Shown: in pieces, positions 55,093 to 64,000 of the stretch
Position numbering within the stretch: position 1 is the stretch's first letter
Layout of the letters: every line of letters begins with the position of its first letter
Origin: Candidatus Zixiibacteriota bacterium
Lineage (GTDB): Bacteria; Zixibacteria; MSB-5A5; GN15; FEB-12
DNA: 64,000 nucleotides
Reading direction: 5' to 3'
Assembly (NCBI GenBank): GCA_022571985.1
Contig: JACZWU010000007.1
Span: 151,986 to 215,985 of the forward strand
Notes under the pieces: model-generated
Seen by the model: only the letters and a program-made list of their open reading frames with translations
The model's database searches: none
Told to the model about the DNA's origin: nothing
Translations under genes and position numbers: made by a program

Positions 55093-56100
55093 TTAATTGC
55101 TCATCAGCATCCAGATAAAGAGCAGCACGATGATAAAGAAACCGGCAAAAATAGCGAAAACTACTTTATTGTCAGGAGTTTTTTTTTCAGCCGCCGGCCT
55201 CTCATCCTTTTCAGCTATTTCCTGACGTTTGGCATTTATTTTCTGCAGCCAGAGGTCTTCGATTTTCAGCAGTTCCGGGCTTTCTGCAGGTACCGTAAAT
55301 GTCTGGCACTCCACGATCGGAGATTCCTTGACCTCTTCGATTTCGATTACCGCTATTGTAACATTGTCCATGCCGCCGCGGTCATTGGCCATTTTTACCA
55401 GCAGGTCAGTTATTTTTTCAATATTGCCTTCGGCTCGTTTTATAACATCAAAAATTTCGTCATTATCGGCAAATCCGCAGAGGCCGTCGGAGCAAAGCAT
55501 AAATTTGTCGCCAGCTTTGACTTTTAAGAGCCGGTAGTCAACCTCGACGTCCTGCCTGACACCGAGAGCCCGGGTAATTACATTTTTGCCGACAGAGACA
55601 TCGGCTTCGGACAAATTTATTCTCTGGCTGTCCTGCATTTCCTGCACCCAGGAGTGATCTTTGGTAAGCTGCACCAGTTCTCTTTCTTCGATTTTGTAAG
55701 CTCTGCTGTCGCCAACATGTACGATAGACATATAGTCGGCCTCAAGCGACAGAGCTACGATGGTAGTTCCCATGCCAGAGAGAGCGCTGTCAGTCTGTGC
55801 CCGGTTGTAAATTTCTCTGTTGGCCAGGCGAATTGATTGCACCAGGATTGTTCCGGTGTCAGGCACAGTACGTCCGAATGCCAGTGCTTTGTCTTCTAAG
55901 AGTTCTTTTTGAAAATGGCTGAAAGATGTGCTTATGATTTCAGCTGCCGTCATCGAGGCAACTTCGCCAGCTGCATGGCCACCCATGCCGTCACAAACCG
56001 CAAAGACATTATTCTGCGGATCCAGCTGCAGGTAATCTTCATTGCCGGTACGTACCAGGCCGATATCTGTTTTACCAACAGCTTTACAAATAAGTGACAT
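55093..56100 (-). CDS. PP2C-family Ser/Thr protein phosphatase
   Basis: A 335-residue protein with PP2C motifs: VRTGNEDY, VFAVCDGMGGHAAGE, VHVGDSRAY, MLCSDGLCGF and GGMDNVTIAVI, carrying the metal-binding aspartates. A C-terminal membrane helix (about 312-331) tethers it. It removes phosphate from Ser/Thr kinase targets. ATG 56100 is preferred to TTG 56115. No kinase gene adjoins it; the kinase at 47631 inside the island is the nearest candidate partner. Confidence 0.95.
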   Translation of the reverse strand: MSLICKAVGKTDIGLVRTGNEDYLQLDPQNNVFAVCDGMGGHAAGEVASMTAAEIISTSFSHFQKELLEDKALAFGRTVPDTGTILVQSIRLANREIYNRAQTDSALSGMGTTIVALSLEADYMSIVHVGDSRAYKIEERELVQLTKDHSWVQEMQDSQRINLSEADVSVGKNVITRALGVRQDVEVDYRLLKVKAGDKFMLCSDGLCGFADNDEIFDVIKRAEGNIEKITDLLVKMANDRGGMDNVTIAVIEIEEVKESPIVECQTFTVPAESPELLKIEDLWLQKINAKRQEIAEKDERPAAEKKTPDNKVVFAIFAGFFIIVLLFIWMLMSN

Positions 56101-56227
56101 TATATCTTGGTCCAAAGATGCAATTAAAAATGTTCCAACCTATCCAGACATTATTACAAAACAAAAAAATTCTGGCAACCAGATTTTTTTAATATCGGAA
56201 TCCGGCTTGATATACACAACAAGAAAA

Positions 56228-56251
56228 AGCCCCACTTCTGATGGGGCTTTT
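56228..56251 (-). terminator. Terminator after the 337-residue secreted protein gene
   Basis: GCCCCA (56229-56234) pairs with TGGGGC (56242-56247) across seven bases, with A-rich and T-rich flanks on both sides, so it can act on either strand. It lies 30 bases beyond the stop of the minus-strand gene at 56277. Confidence 0.85.
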
Positions 56252-56276
56252 AGAAAATCTGCTGTAATTAGCCAAT

Positions 56277-57290
56277 TTATTTGACGAGCATCATTTTTTT
56301 GGATTCTGAATGAGTTTCAGTCAGCATCCGGTAGAAATATATACCGCTCGGCAGAAGCGAGCCATCAAATTTAAATATATACTCACCGGCACCCTGGTTG
56401 CCTAAGTCAATAGTCTCAATCTCGCGCCCCAGAATGTCATATATCTGAAGCAGGACATCAGTTCTGGATGGCAGCGTGTAAGCGATATTGGTAGTAGGGT
56501 TAAACGGATTAGGGTAGTTTTGCTCCAGGACAAATCCGGAAGGCAAAATACCGTCGATTTCATCATCAATCCCGGTAGTTATTGAGGCCGTCATAGTAAA
56601 AGAGCTGTCCACATGCTTGGATGTGTCCAGATATGAGAAGACCGAATAGGAAATGAAATCGGTTGTGTCTCCACCCGGAAACCAGTTGGGCACAAAAATT
56701 TCAAAATATAAATAAGCGGTATCATTTGGCTCTGCATAATCAAAATGGGTTTGTGGCTGAATTGTCCAGCCTTTAGATGAAACTGCATTTATGCCGTAAA
56801 AATCCAGGCCATCGCCGTCGTTTCTAACGGCGACCACAACTCCTACCCATCTGTTAAAGCCGACCAGGGTATCATTTGGATAGGATACTCCGGAGAGAGC
56901 TATCAGAGTCGAATTGGCCGAAAGGGAGACCAGATTAGTATCCAGATTCTGCCAGGTCGGGTCACCTGAGGTTACAGTTGCATCTCTGCCATTGATAGTG
57001 AATCTGACTGTTTCACCGGCTTCAGGACCTTCATCAATGCCCGGAGTGAAAGGGTCATCGCCCAAAACGGCGAAAAACCCGTAAAATCCAGCTGTATGTA
57101 CTGTAAATTTACCGCCGGAAACCCCGCTTGAGTCAAAAGCCTCTATAATCGAGCCGACTGGCACAGGTTTGTTGTCAAAGGTACTGGTAGAGTCAAAAAA
57201 TATGCAAAATGGTACCTGTGACTGTGCAGGCGAAGCGGCAATTATCACGATTGCCGCTGCCAAAACTGCTGTTTTAAGTCTATTTGTCAT
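56277..57290 (-). CDS. Secreted protein with C-terminal sorting module
   Basis: A 337-residue protein with a signal peptide (about 1-24). Its C-terminal module of about 80 residues begins FVLEQNYPNPFNPTTNIAY and ends SKKMMLVK. This FlgD-like/type A sorting domain is common in the FCB group and directs attachment or secretion. The middle part (FDSSGVSGGKFTVHTAGFYG) resembles a segment repeated in the neighbouring large protein. The function of the middle is unknown. ATG 57290 follows the larger gene by 51 bases. Confidence 0.85.
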   Translation of the reverse strand: MTNRLKTAVLAAAIVIIAASPAQSQVPFCIFFDSTSTFDNKPVPVGSIIEAFDSSGVSGGKFTVHTAGFYGFFAVLGDDPFTPGIDEGPEAGETVRFTINGRDATVTSGDPTWQNLDTNLVSLSANSTLIALSGVSYPNDTLVGFNRWVGVVVAVRNDGDGLDFYGINAVSSKGWTIQPQTHFDYAEPNDTAYLYFEIFVPNWFPGGDTTDFISYSVFSYLDTSKHVDSSFTMTASITTGIDDEIDGILPSGFVLEQNYPNPFNPTTNIAYTLPSRTDVLLQIYDILGREIETIDLGNQGAGEYIFKFDGSLLPSGIYFYRMLTETHSESKKMMLVK

Positions 57291-57340
57291 AATTACTTAT
57301 TTATACTGCAAAATTCGAGCCATTTTTGCTTCTATTTCTC

Positions 57341-60300
57341 TTATTTCAGTAAGGTCATTTTCTTGGTTTCAATCTGCTTATTATCAGCAGTCAGTCTGTA
57401 AAGATAAATGCCAGAGGCTGCTGTTTCGCCGCTCATAGTCCGCCCATCCCAAATCACTTTAGTTTCGCCGGCATCGGCCATGCCGTCAAACGGAATTGCC
57501 ACTACCTGACCTAAAAGATTGAATATCTCTATTTTGGCCTGGCCTGCAGCCGGCAGGCTGAAGTTTATGGTAGTAGATGGGTTAAAGGGATTAGGATAGT
57601 TCTGTGACAGAGAATAGCTGCCCGGAAGATTATCTTCAGGGCTGCCGCCTGTGGTCAGGGCTGCTATTTCAATCAAAGCACCCTGATTTGTCCAGCTGAA
57701 TTCTTCGCGGGTTCTCACACCATCTATTTCAAGGAAGAAAACATCACCTTTGCTGATTCCGGTCACCTGCTCACCAAAGAGGTCGGCATAGACCGGCATA
57801 AATCCGAACTGACCGCTTTCTGTAAGCTCAAAATGACCGATTTTTGTGCCATCGGCTGAACGAGCCGTAACAATTGTTCCGGCCGATACGGTCTGATTGT
57901 CCAAAGTCAAATTGTATGAATAAAGGTTGACCCAGCTTCTGGTCGGCTCAACAACTTTTTCAACAGTTTTGGCAGATGCCAGCAGTTCTTCAATATCGTA
58001 TTCAGGTGCCGCCAGGCCCCCTGCTGCCGGATAAGTCAGAACATCGCTAGCGCTGACTTTGAGCCAATAACCGAGACATGTCCTCATATCGTTCATTGTA
58101 TTGAAAACAGTATCTCCGGGGATGTACACCAAAGGTCCTACATCGAATGTATAAGCTATCTCCAGGCTGCCAAGTGAAGCCAAAGCTGAGTCAGTAGGCA
58201 GCGTATCGTTTGGCAGGTAGCTGATCAGATTCCAGCCGGAGTTCAGCAGAATGGGGGTATTCTGATCCACCGGAACACCTTCTATAACTAAAGTTACTGG
58301 AACAAAGTCGCAGAAAGTTCTGATCCAATAGCCGCTCAAATGGTCAACTTGAGTTAAAGTATTGAATAAATCCATACCGGGAATATATGTTAGACCGCCC
58401 TGTTCAAAGCCGAGCACAATATCAATACAATTCGAAAAAGGATGAAGAACATCTTCAATATCATCAGAATCAGTATTCAAATTCCAGCTGACCAAATTCC
58501 AGCCAGGATATATAGGACATTCAAGTGTCAGGCGTTCGCCTCCGGCCAGACAGACACGGACAGTATCGTAGGCATCCGGATAGATGGTATTGCCATCAGC
58601 TAAGGCTTCGACGCCATTTATGAAGAACCTGATATTATCACCGGTAGTGGCGCCTTCGTCTTCTGTTGAGCCGGTAGAATCTCTATAGACCGGCATAAAT
58701 CTGTAGACACCGGGGTCAGTTACAAACTGACGGCCGCAAATGTTACCTTGCGGGTCCTGAGCTTCTACAATGGCACCAACGGGTAAGGGCGCACCAAAGA
58801 GGGTGTTGACATCGCAGAAATAATCAACCCACTGGTCAACCGCTGTAATCGGCTCGACCGGGTAGAGAATTATCATAAGTCCCTTGTCGCCGGAATTAGC
58901 GTGAACATTATTAGGGTAGCAGGCGCCGTTAAAAGTGGTGGAGTCCGAACTGCCTTTGTAAGCATAGAGGTCAAAATTCCCCAGAAATATTTCTGTGAAG
59001 GCAAAGGCGCCATTGCCGTTGGTGGTAGTAGTCATTGAAGGACCGCTGCTCGGATAATCCGCCCAGAGTTCGACTATGGCGCCGGCAAGGCCGACTGTGT
59101 CGGGGCTGATAACATATCCGCAGACAAAAGCACCGGTTGTATCAACTATTATGTTTCCCCCGCCTCCGGGGATGACTGGAAGGATAACCTCAAGTCCTCC
59201 GCCACAATCTCTAAAGAAACTTGTAGGGAAATGAGCAGTATCAGATTTTAAGAACGATATCAAAGGTGTTACACTATAAACTCCGTGGGGAGTAAAACAG
59301 TCAACAGAGAAATAGAGCTTACCAAGAGCATAGTTCGCTGGTGCAATAGGCGCTCCGCCATCAACATCCAAGTCTATTTGGGCAAAATTGGTATTATTGT
59401 CTATGGCGGTCGTCTTTATGGAGACACCACCGAAATTAGTTTCATTGAATACAAAAGAATCAAGTACAATTGAACTATCTCCATCCCAGATTAGCGGAAT
59501 CGAGATTCCAAATACATCGCAGCTGTTGGTTATATTTAATGGTACGCTAACCTGCTGACCCGGAACCGCCGGAACGGTAGCAACTACCAGAGTGTCGCCT
59601 TCTGAACCCGGGTCTTTGTCTTCAACTGTAACTGTGAAAGATTCGCTGACTGTGTCTTTTCCGTCAGAAGCGAAAGCAGTTAAATTGTAGACTCCGGCCT
59701 GGCTGAAGTTTGGCGTGAACACAAACCGTCCGGCGCCATTGCCGCTATCTGTAAATATCATATTTTCGACCAACGGTGAGACTGATAGGAACAGGGCATC
59801 GCCGTCAGCGTCGGTTGCTGATACATGCACATCCAGGGTATCACCCTCGAAAATCGTGGTATTGCCGATTGTAGCGAGTACCGGTGGATTGTTTGGCTTT
59901 TCAAGGATCACCAAATTGACAATGACAATTACCGGAGAATTAAATGCTGTGTCTGCTGATACAACTATAGTGTCTTTATACATGCCGGGAAGAAGTGAAT
60001 CAAGATTGGTCGTATCAGCAACTACCATGAAATTATCTGGCGCTGTGCCAGATGATTTGCTGGTGTTAAACCAGAAACTGCTTTCTAATAGCGAATAAGG
60101 AAAAATTGTTCCGGCACTGTCAGATACTGAGACAGAAACCGGATCAAAGGCTGCACCGCCATCGGTCACAACAAGGTTGATATTAGTTGGTGCGACTTCC
60201 AACAGAATCGGAGCTGCAGTGATTTCTAATTTGAAGTATTCATAAATGGGGGAGTTATTAGCAGAAGCGGAAGATATCATGACAGAGTCAAAATATGTTC

Positions 60301-62293
60301 CGGGAGCAAAACCCGATATGTCTACTGATGCAGTAACGGATTCAGGAGTTGTGCCACCGGATATATCTAGCGACAGCCCGGCGACGCTATTTAACAAAGT
60401 AAAGGAGATGTTAAATCCTCCCGTCTCACTAACTAAGAATGATTGGTCGGTAGGGTTGGCACCGCCTTCGACAGCACTAAAAGAAAGAGTGTCAGGGTCT
60501 AGGGCAAGAGACTTGTCGGCAGCGAAGACTTCCAGACTAACATATTCAAAAATTGGTGAGTTATTGGCAGCGCCGGAAGATACCATTACAGAGTCAAGAT
60601 AAGCACCGGGGGCGAGACCAGATATGTTTATCGAAACGGTTACATCTTCGGTAGTTGTGCCACCGGATTTGTCTAGCGACAGCCAAAGTGAGCTTTCTGA
60701 CACAGTAAAAGCAATGTTAAATGCTCCGGTTTCACTGACTGTGAATGACTGGTCAGCAGGATTTACTCCGGCTTCAACCGCACTAAATGAAAGTGTGTCA
60801 GGATTGACTGCCAGAAATTTAGGAGCTGAGCTGACCACCAAACTTACATATTCATAAATGGGTGAGTTATTGGCAGCACCAGAAGATATCATGACAGAGT
60901 CAAGATAAGCACCGGGGGCGAGACCAGATATGTTTACCGAAACGGTTACATCTTCGGTAGTTGTGCCACCGGATTTGTCCAGCGACAGCCAAAGTGAGCT
61001 TTCTGACACAGTAAAAGCAATGTTAAATGCTCCGGTTTCACTGACTGTGAATGACTGGTCAGCAGGATTTACTCCGGCTTCAACCGCACTAAATGAAAGT
61101 GTGCCGGGACTTACAGCCAGAAATTTAGGAGCTGAACTGACTACCAATTTTACATATTCATAAATAGGTGAATTGGTGGCCTCACCAGAAGATACCATGA
61201 CAGAGTCAAAATATGTTCCTGCAGTAAGACCAGAAATGTCAACAAATACACCTATGAAAGAGATAGTCGTCCCACTAGAGATATCCAGGGAAAGCCAGCT
61301 GCTGCTTTCTGAAAGAGTAAAGGGGATGTGAAATCCGCCAGTCTCAGATAGCCAGAACCCTTGGGCGGCCGGGTTTGCGCCAGCTTCGGTAGCGCTAAAT
61401 GATAAAGTATCCGGGCTGACTGCCAGGAATTTTTCGGCTGCGTTTACCAGCAGTGAAACTGCTATTGATTGGGGAGAATTGTCGGCTTCGCCAGAGGAAA
61501 TTTGAATAGTACCAGAATAGCTACCCGGGGCAAGACCGGTGATGTCATAAGATACTACCAGTTCATCTGGTGTTGTACCGGATAGAGGGGAAACAGCTGC
61601 CCATGAAATTGACTCGCTGACAGTAAAACCAATGTTGCCACCGCCGGCTTCGGTAACATCTACTGTGTCAGGAGCCGGGTTCGCTTCGCCTTCAACAGCT
61701 GTACCAGAAACGCTGTTGGGCGAAACATTGAGGTTATTGACTGGTGCCGAACCAATCTGAAGCGGGCCGCCCCAGATAGGATCATAATCTTGTCCGCCCA
61801 AAGGAAGAAACAGGTAATCGGTCGAAGGAAATTCGGCAAGCTGAACCGTATCAATAGTAAGAACACTGGAGCCACTCCAGCTACCCATTGTCATATAAAA
61901 AGTAGCCAGTCTTCTCCAGTTTGGGGCGGGGGGATAGAAATTAAAAATAGCAGTACCGCTGGCCAGAGCAACCTGGCTGTCGTTTGTAACAGCCAGGCTA
62001 TTATTAAGAAAGAAGAACGGGCCGATTGCCATTGCGTCCAGCTCAGCAGAAGGTAAGGCGCTATCCATCTGAAGAGATGGGTTATCCCATTTCCAGGCAT
62101 ATTGAAGCGTTGAAAGCGAATTAGCATCTACAAATACAGAGCATTCAACGACTACGGGTACATTTATTCCATCTACCGGAGGAGTTATGAATACCATTTT
62201 TATGCTGTCCGGTGCCCCGTCGTCCTGAGCAAATGCGGGTATGGCAAAAAGTGCTAAAAAGAGTAATGTCAGAAATGCTTTTTTCAATTGCAT
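57341..62293 (-). CDS. Large multidomain secreted protein with BACON-like repeats
   Basis: A 1650-residue protein with a signal peptide (about 1-22). In order: the paralogue domain shared with the protein at 36409 (about 25-190); six or so BACON-like beta repeats with WLSLDISSGTT and SSGEATNSP (about 190-790); a cadherin/Ig-like domain (FEGDTLDVHVSATDADGDAL); a cohesin-like domain (PGQQVSVPLNITNSCDVFGI); a carboxypeptidase-regulatory-like domain (LAGAIVELWADY); two Gly/Trp-rich repeats with YPGWNLVSWNLN; and the C-terminal NYPNPFNPSTTINF sorting module. ATG 62293 has AGGAG eight bases upstream. It is probably a surface-display or adhesin protein. Confidence 0.82.
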   Translation of the reverse strand: MQLKKAFLTLLFLALFAIPAFAQDDGAPDSIKMVFITPPVDGINVPVVVECSVFVDANSLSTLQYAWKWDNPSLQMDSALPSAELDAMAIGPFFFLNNSLAVTNDSQVALASGTAIFNFYPPAPNWRRLATFYMTMGSWSGSSVLTIDTVQLAEFPSTDYLFLPLGGQDYDPIWGGPLQIGSAPVNNLNVSPNSVSGTAVEGEANPAPDTVDVTEAGGGNIGFTVSESISWAAVSPLSGTTPDELVVSYDITGLAPGSYSGTIQISSGEADNSPQSIAVSLLVNAAEKFLAVSPDTLSFSATEAGANPAAQGFWLSETGGFHIPFTLSESSSWLSLDISSGTTISFIGVFVDISGLTAGTYFDSVMVSSGEATNSPIYEYVKLVVSSAPKFLAVSPGTLSFSAVEAGVNPADQSFTVSETGAFNIAFTVSESSLWLSLDKSGGTTTEDVTVSVNISGLAPGAYLDSVMISSGAANNSPIYEYVSLVVSSAPKFLAVNPDTLSFSAVEAGVNPADQSFTVSETGAFNIAFTVSESSLWLSLDKSGGTTTEDVTVSINISGLAPGAYLDSVMVSSGAANNSPIFEYVSLEVFAADKSLALDPDTLSFSAVEGGANPTDQSFLVSETGGFNISFTLLNSVAGLSLDISGGTTPESVTASVDISGFAPGTYFDSVMISSASANNSPIYEYFKLEITAAPILLEVAPTNINLVVTDGGAAFDPVSVSVSDSAGTIFPYSLLESSFWFNTSKSSGTAPDNFMVVADTTNLDSLLPGMYKDTIVVSADTAFNSPVIVIVNLVILEKPNNPPVLATIGNTTIFEGDTLDVHVSATDADGDALFLSVSPLVENMIFTDSGNGAGRFVFTPNFSQAGVYNLTAFASDGKDTVSESFTVTVEDKDPGSEGDTLVVATVPAVPGQQVSVPLNITNSCDVFGISIPLIWDGDSSIVLDSFVFNETNFGGVSIKTTAIDNNTNFAQIDLDVDGGAPIAPANYALGKLYFSVDCFTPHGVYSVTPLISFLKSDTAHFPTSFFRDCGGGLEVILPVIPGGGGNIIVDTTGAFVCGYVISPDTVGLAGAIVELWADYPSSGPSMTTTTNGNGAFAFTEIFLGNFDLYAYKGSSDSTTFNGACYPNNVHANSGDKGLMIILYPVEPITAVDQWVDYFCDVNTLFGAPLPVGAIVEAQDPQGNICGRQFVTDPGVYRFMPVYRDSTGSTEDEGATTGDNIRFFINGVEALADGNTIYPDAYDTVRVCLAGGERLTLECPIYPGWNLVSWNLNTDSDDIEDVLHPFSNCIDIVLGFEQGGLTYIPGMDLFNTLTQVDHLSGYWIRTFCDFVPVTLVIEGVPVDQNTPILLNSGWNLISYLPNDTLPTDSALASLGSLEIAYTFDVGPLVYIPGDTVFNTMNDMRTCLGYWLKVSASDVLTYPAAGGLAAPEYDIEELLASAKTVEKVVEPTRSWVNLYSYNLTLDNQTVSAGTIVTARSADGTKIGHFELTESGQFGFMPVYADLFGEQVTGISKGDVFFLEIDGVRTREEFSWTNQGALIEIAALTTGGSPEDNLPGSYSLSQNYPNPFNPSTTINFSLPAAGQAKIEIFNLLGQVVAIPFDGMADAGETKVIWDGRTMSGETAASGIYLYRLTADNKQIETKKMTLLK
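60556..61167 (-). repeat. Recent 306-bp tandem duplication in the large protein gene
   Basis: Two adjacent units near 60556-60861 and 60862-61167, offset by exactly 306 bp (102 codons), are nearly identical along their length, while the flanking related units are much more diverged. The edges are approximate. Confidence 0.75.
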
Positions 62294-62594
62294 CAAATTA
62301 TCTCCTGATTATCAATCTGTTTATATCTATGAAACTATTTGCAATAAATAATGGCAATTTCGCTGCGCGAAAAATCTCAGGTCCTCACTTCAAAAAAATT
62401 CCAATTAATAATTTTCGGACTTTCAATTCTTAGCAATATTTAATTTTTAAGTCATCCTTAAATCTAAAGAAAAGTACTAATGGAGACGTCTTAATCACTT
62501 AAATCACAGAAACTTCAATATTCCTGCAGATGTCTCAAATATAAAGCCAGACGATCAAAAGTCAAGAATGTTCAAGCTCCTGCGCAATATTTGC

Positions 62595-62978
62595 TCAGCT
62601 CCTATTGCGTATCCTCTTTCTATCTCGTATCCAAAGCAAAAACAAGACCATAATTGCCCCGAGCAGGTCTGCGATTAAATCGGGGAGTTCGGAAACTCGA
62701 TTTGGCACGAATTTTTGGTAAAATTCATCACCCAGAGCAAAGAGCCCTACTAGTAAAAATGATATCAAAAGAGCTTTTCCCGAAAGAGCTTTGTTCGCTA
62801 AGTGACTAACAGACCTGAATATCAATAATGCAAAAACGAAGTATTCCAGAAAATGAATTATTTTATCTAGCTGATAATCCCCCAGAGTGGGAGATTTCAA
62901 GCCCGAAATTGAAGAAGCCGCTATAATTAGCAAGGCATATAGAACTGGCGGTAAATGATACTTTGCGAATGTTTTCAA
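62595..62978 (-). CDS. VanZ-like membrane protein
   Basis: A 127-residue protein with four hydrophobic segments and the VanZ-like pattern: LDKIIHFLEYFVFALLIF, GDEFYQKFVPNRVSELPD and DLLGAIMVLFLL. Members are small membrane proteins of unknown activity; VanZ gives low-level teicoplanin resistance, but most relatives are not resistance genes. It lies between the large secreted protein gene and tilS. The 300 bases downstream hold nothing I can support. Confidence 0.8.
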   Translation of the reverse strand: MKTFAKYHLPPVLYALLIIAASSISGLKSPTLGDYQLDKIIHFLEYFVFALLIFRSVSHLANKALSGKALLISFLLVGLFALGDEFYQKFVPNRVSELPDLIADLLGAIMVLFLLWIRDRKRIRNRS

Positions 62979-63169
62979 GCTGCTGTGGGTAATTTCAGGC
63001 CCTTTCGTTACATAATTACCGGCTGTTCATTCTTATCCATATCTTAAAAATGGAGTCAAAATGCTGTCAAGTAAAATTGGGGCAATTTGATAAAATCAAG
63101 AGACACTCAGCACAGTTCTCAAATTTTTCTATCAAAAGACCACCACTGCTATTATAATCAGTCTACATA

Positions 63170-64000
63170 ATGGATATGTACAATAAAGTAAGACAGACGA
63201 TAATTGACAACAGTCTGTTATCAGCCGAAGATTCCGTTCTGATTGCACTATCAGGGGGGCCGGATTCTGTCGCCTTGCTTCATATTCTGACCAGGCTCAG
63301 AAATAGTCTGAGGCTGAACTTAAATGCAATTTACATTAACCATGGACTGAGACCCCGTGCTGCGGCAAAAGAAGAGCTGTTTTGCGCTGCTTTGTGTCAG
63401 AAATTTGATGTCAATCTTCGCCTGGTGGCTGTCGATATCAAAGCGCTTGCCACCGGCTCAAAAAAAGGGATCGAGGAAACTGCCAGAAATTTTCGCTATG
63501 AGCAGTTTGAAAAATTAGCCGCAGAATTAAATTGCAGCAAGGTCGCCCTGGGTCATCACTTTGATGACCGGGTCGAGACAATTCTGTTCAGATTTTTGCG
63601 AGGCACCGGCCCGGCCGGGCTAAAAGGTATTCCAATGTCCAGAGGTAAAATCATCAGACCGCTTTTTGATTTGACTAAGCAGGAGATTTTCGACTATCTC
63701 AAAAAACAGAATCTGAAATATTGCCTCGATAAATCTAACAGCCAGACAGAATTCAAACGCAACTATATCCGTAACCGGCTGCTTCCTGAAATCAGGACAA
63801 AACTGAATCCGGCCGTTGACAGAGGTATAATATCGCTGAGTGAAATCATCTCCGAAGAAGAGTTATATCTCGAAAAAATTGCAGACGAGGCTTACAAAAA
63901 GTGTGTGACAAGATCTCCTGCCGGTAAGTTAGTGCTTGCATCGGAGCGCTTTGCGGGTTATGATTTATGGGTACAGCGTCGCGTCATAAGACGTTGTATT
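63170..64000 (+). CDS. tilS: tRNA(Ile)-lysidine synthase, 5' part
   Basis: An open frame from ATG 63170 runs off the window (277 codons). It has the PP-loop SGGPDS at residues 28-33 (IALSGGPDSVALLH), the family INHGLRP, then LGHHFDDRVETILFRFLRGT and YIRNRLLPEI. TilS adds lysine to C34 of tRNA-Ile(CAU) so that it reads AUA. The C-terminal domain lies beyond the window. ATG 63176 is a possible alternative start. Confidence 0.95.
   Translation, partial: MDMYNKVRQTIIDNSLLSAEDSVLIALSGGPDSVALLHILTRLRNSLRLNLNAIYINHGLRPRAAAKEELFCAALCQKFDVNLRLVAVDIKALATGSKKGIEETARNFRYEQFEKLAAELNCSKVALGHHFDDRVETILFRFLRGTGPAGLKGIPMSRGKIIRPLFDLTKQEIFDYLKKQNLKYCLDKSNSQTEFKRNYIRNRLLPEIRTKLNPAVDRGIISLSEIISEEELYLEKIADEAYKKCVTRSPAGKLVLASERFAGYDLWVQRRVIRRCI

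Noticed and set aside
60246-61163. Three similar plus-strand frames
   Set aside because: They are antisense shadows of the BACON-like repeats; their mutual similarity follows from the repeats.

Overview
The window reads as a chromosomal segment of a flagellated Gram-negative bacterium, probably from the FCB side of the tree (Zixibacteria/Calditrichota-like; this is inference). The evidence is an Omp85-type outer-membrane protein, secreted multidomain proteins ending in the NPFNP-type C-terminal sorting module, dockerin repeats and choice-of-anchor-D surface proteins, together with a complete flagellar export apparatus and an FlbD/MotE-type flagellar operon. No rRNA, CRISPR array or recognisable transposase or integrase gene is seen.

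Bases 1-219 are the 3' end of a probable tRNA methylthiotransferase gene. From about 380 to 16.6 kb runs one long flagellar operon on the + strand, headed by a good sigma-54 promoter: motE-like, fliK, flgD, a flagellar-operon protein, flgE, flbD, fliL, fliM, fliN, fliO, fliP, fliQ, fliR, flhB, flhA, flhF and a sigma-28 factor. motA/motB and flhG are not in their usual places. Bases 16.6-20.7 kb hold a co-directional tail of poorly known genes (DUF6115-like, DUF2225, PilZ, a secreted protein, a helical protein and a CheY-like receiver) that ends before tRNA-Ser(GCU).

From 20.95 to 32.4 kb lies accessory DNA. It holds two genes separated by copies of a short direct repeat in a cassette-like layout, a 2280-residue secreted protein made of a repeated framework with different inserted domains and a dockerin end, then gene remnants (a dockerin fragment, an HTH fragment, a TPR fragment). 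Bases 32.4-44.8 kb carry mostly minus-strand genes: PilZ, a cupredoxin lipoprotein, a PilX-like protein, cyclopropane fatty acid synthase, a quinone-oxidoreductase-like enzyme, tRNA-dihydrouridine synthase, PAP2 phosphatase, an unknown secreted protein, a lipoprotein with protein-kinase-like motifs and an Omp85-family protein. One plus-strand dockerin protein sits among them.

Bases 44968-54988 form a 10,021-bp A/T-rich island flanked by 50-bp identical repeats that contain the 3' part of tRNA-Arg(ACG). It carries a Ser/Thr kinase with FlgO-like and TPR domains, a GAF/AAA+/Fis sigma-54 activator, a fatty acid desaturase, secreted lipoproteins and an outer-membrane-like protein. Three independent sigma-54 promoter matches (GG-N10-GC) lie in front of the desaturase, the LssY-like lipoprotein and the second lipoprotein/OMP pair. 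This suggests a self-contained signalling and envelope-remodelling regulon, the strongest candidate here for an undescribed system.

After the island come tRNA-Arg, a PP2C phosphatase, two secreted proteins with C-terminal sorting modules (one of 1650 residues with tandem BACON-like repeats), a VanZ-like protein and the 5' part of tilS, which runs off the window.
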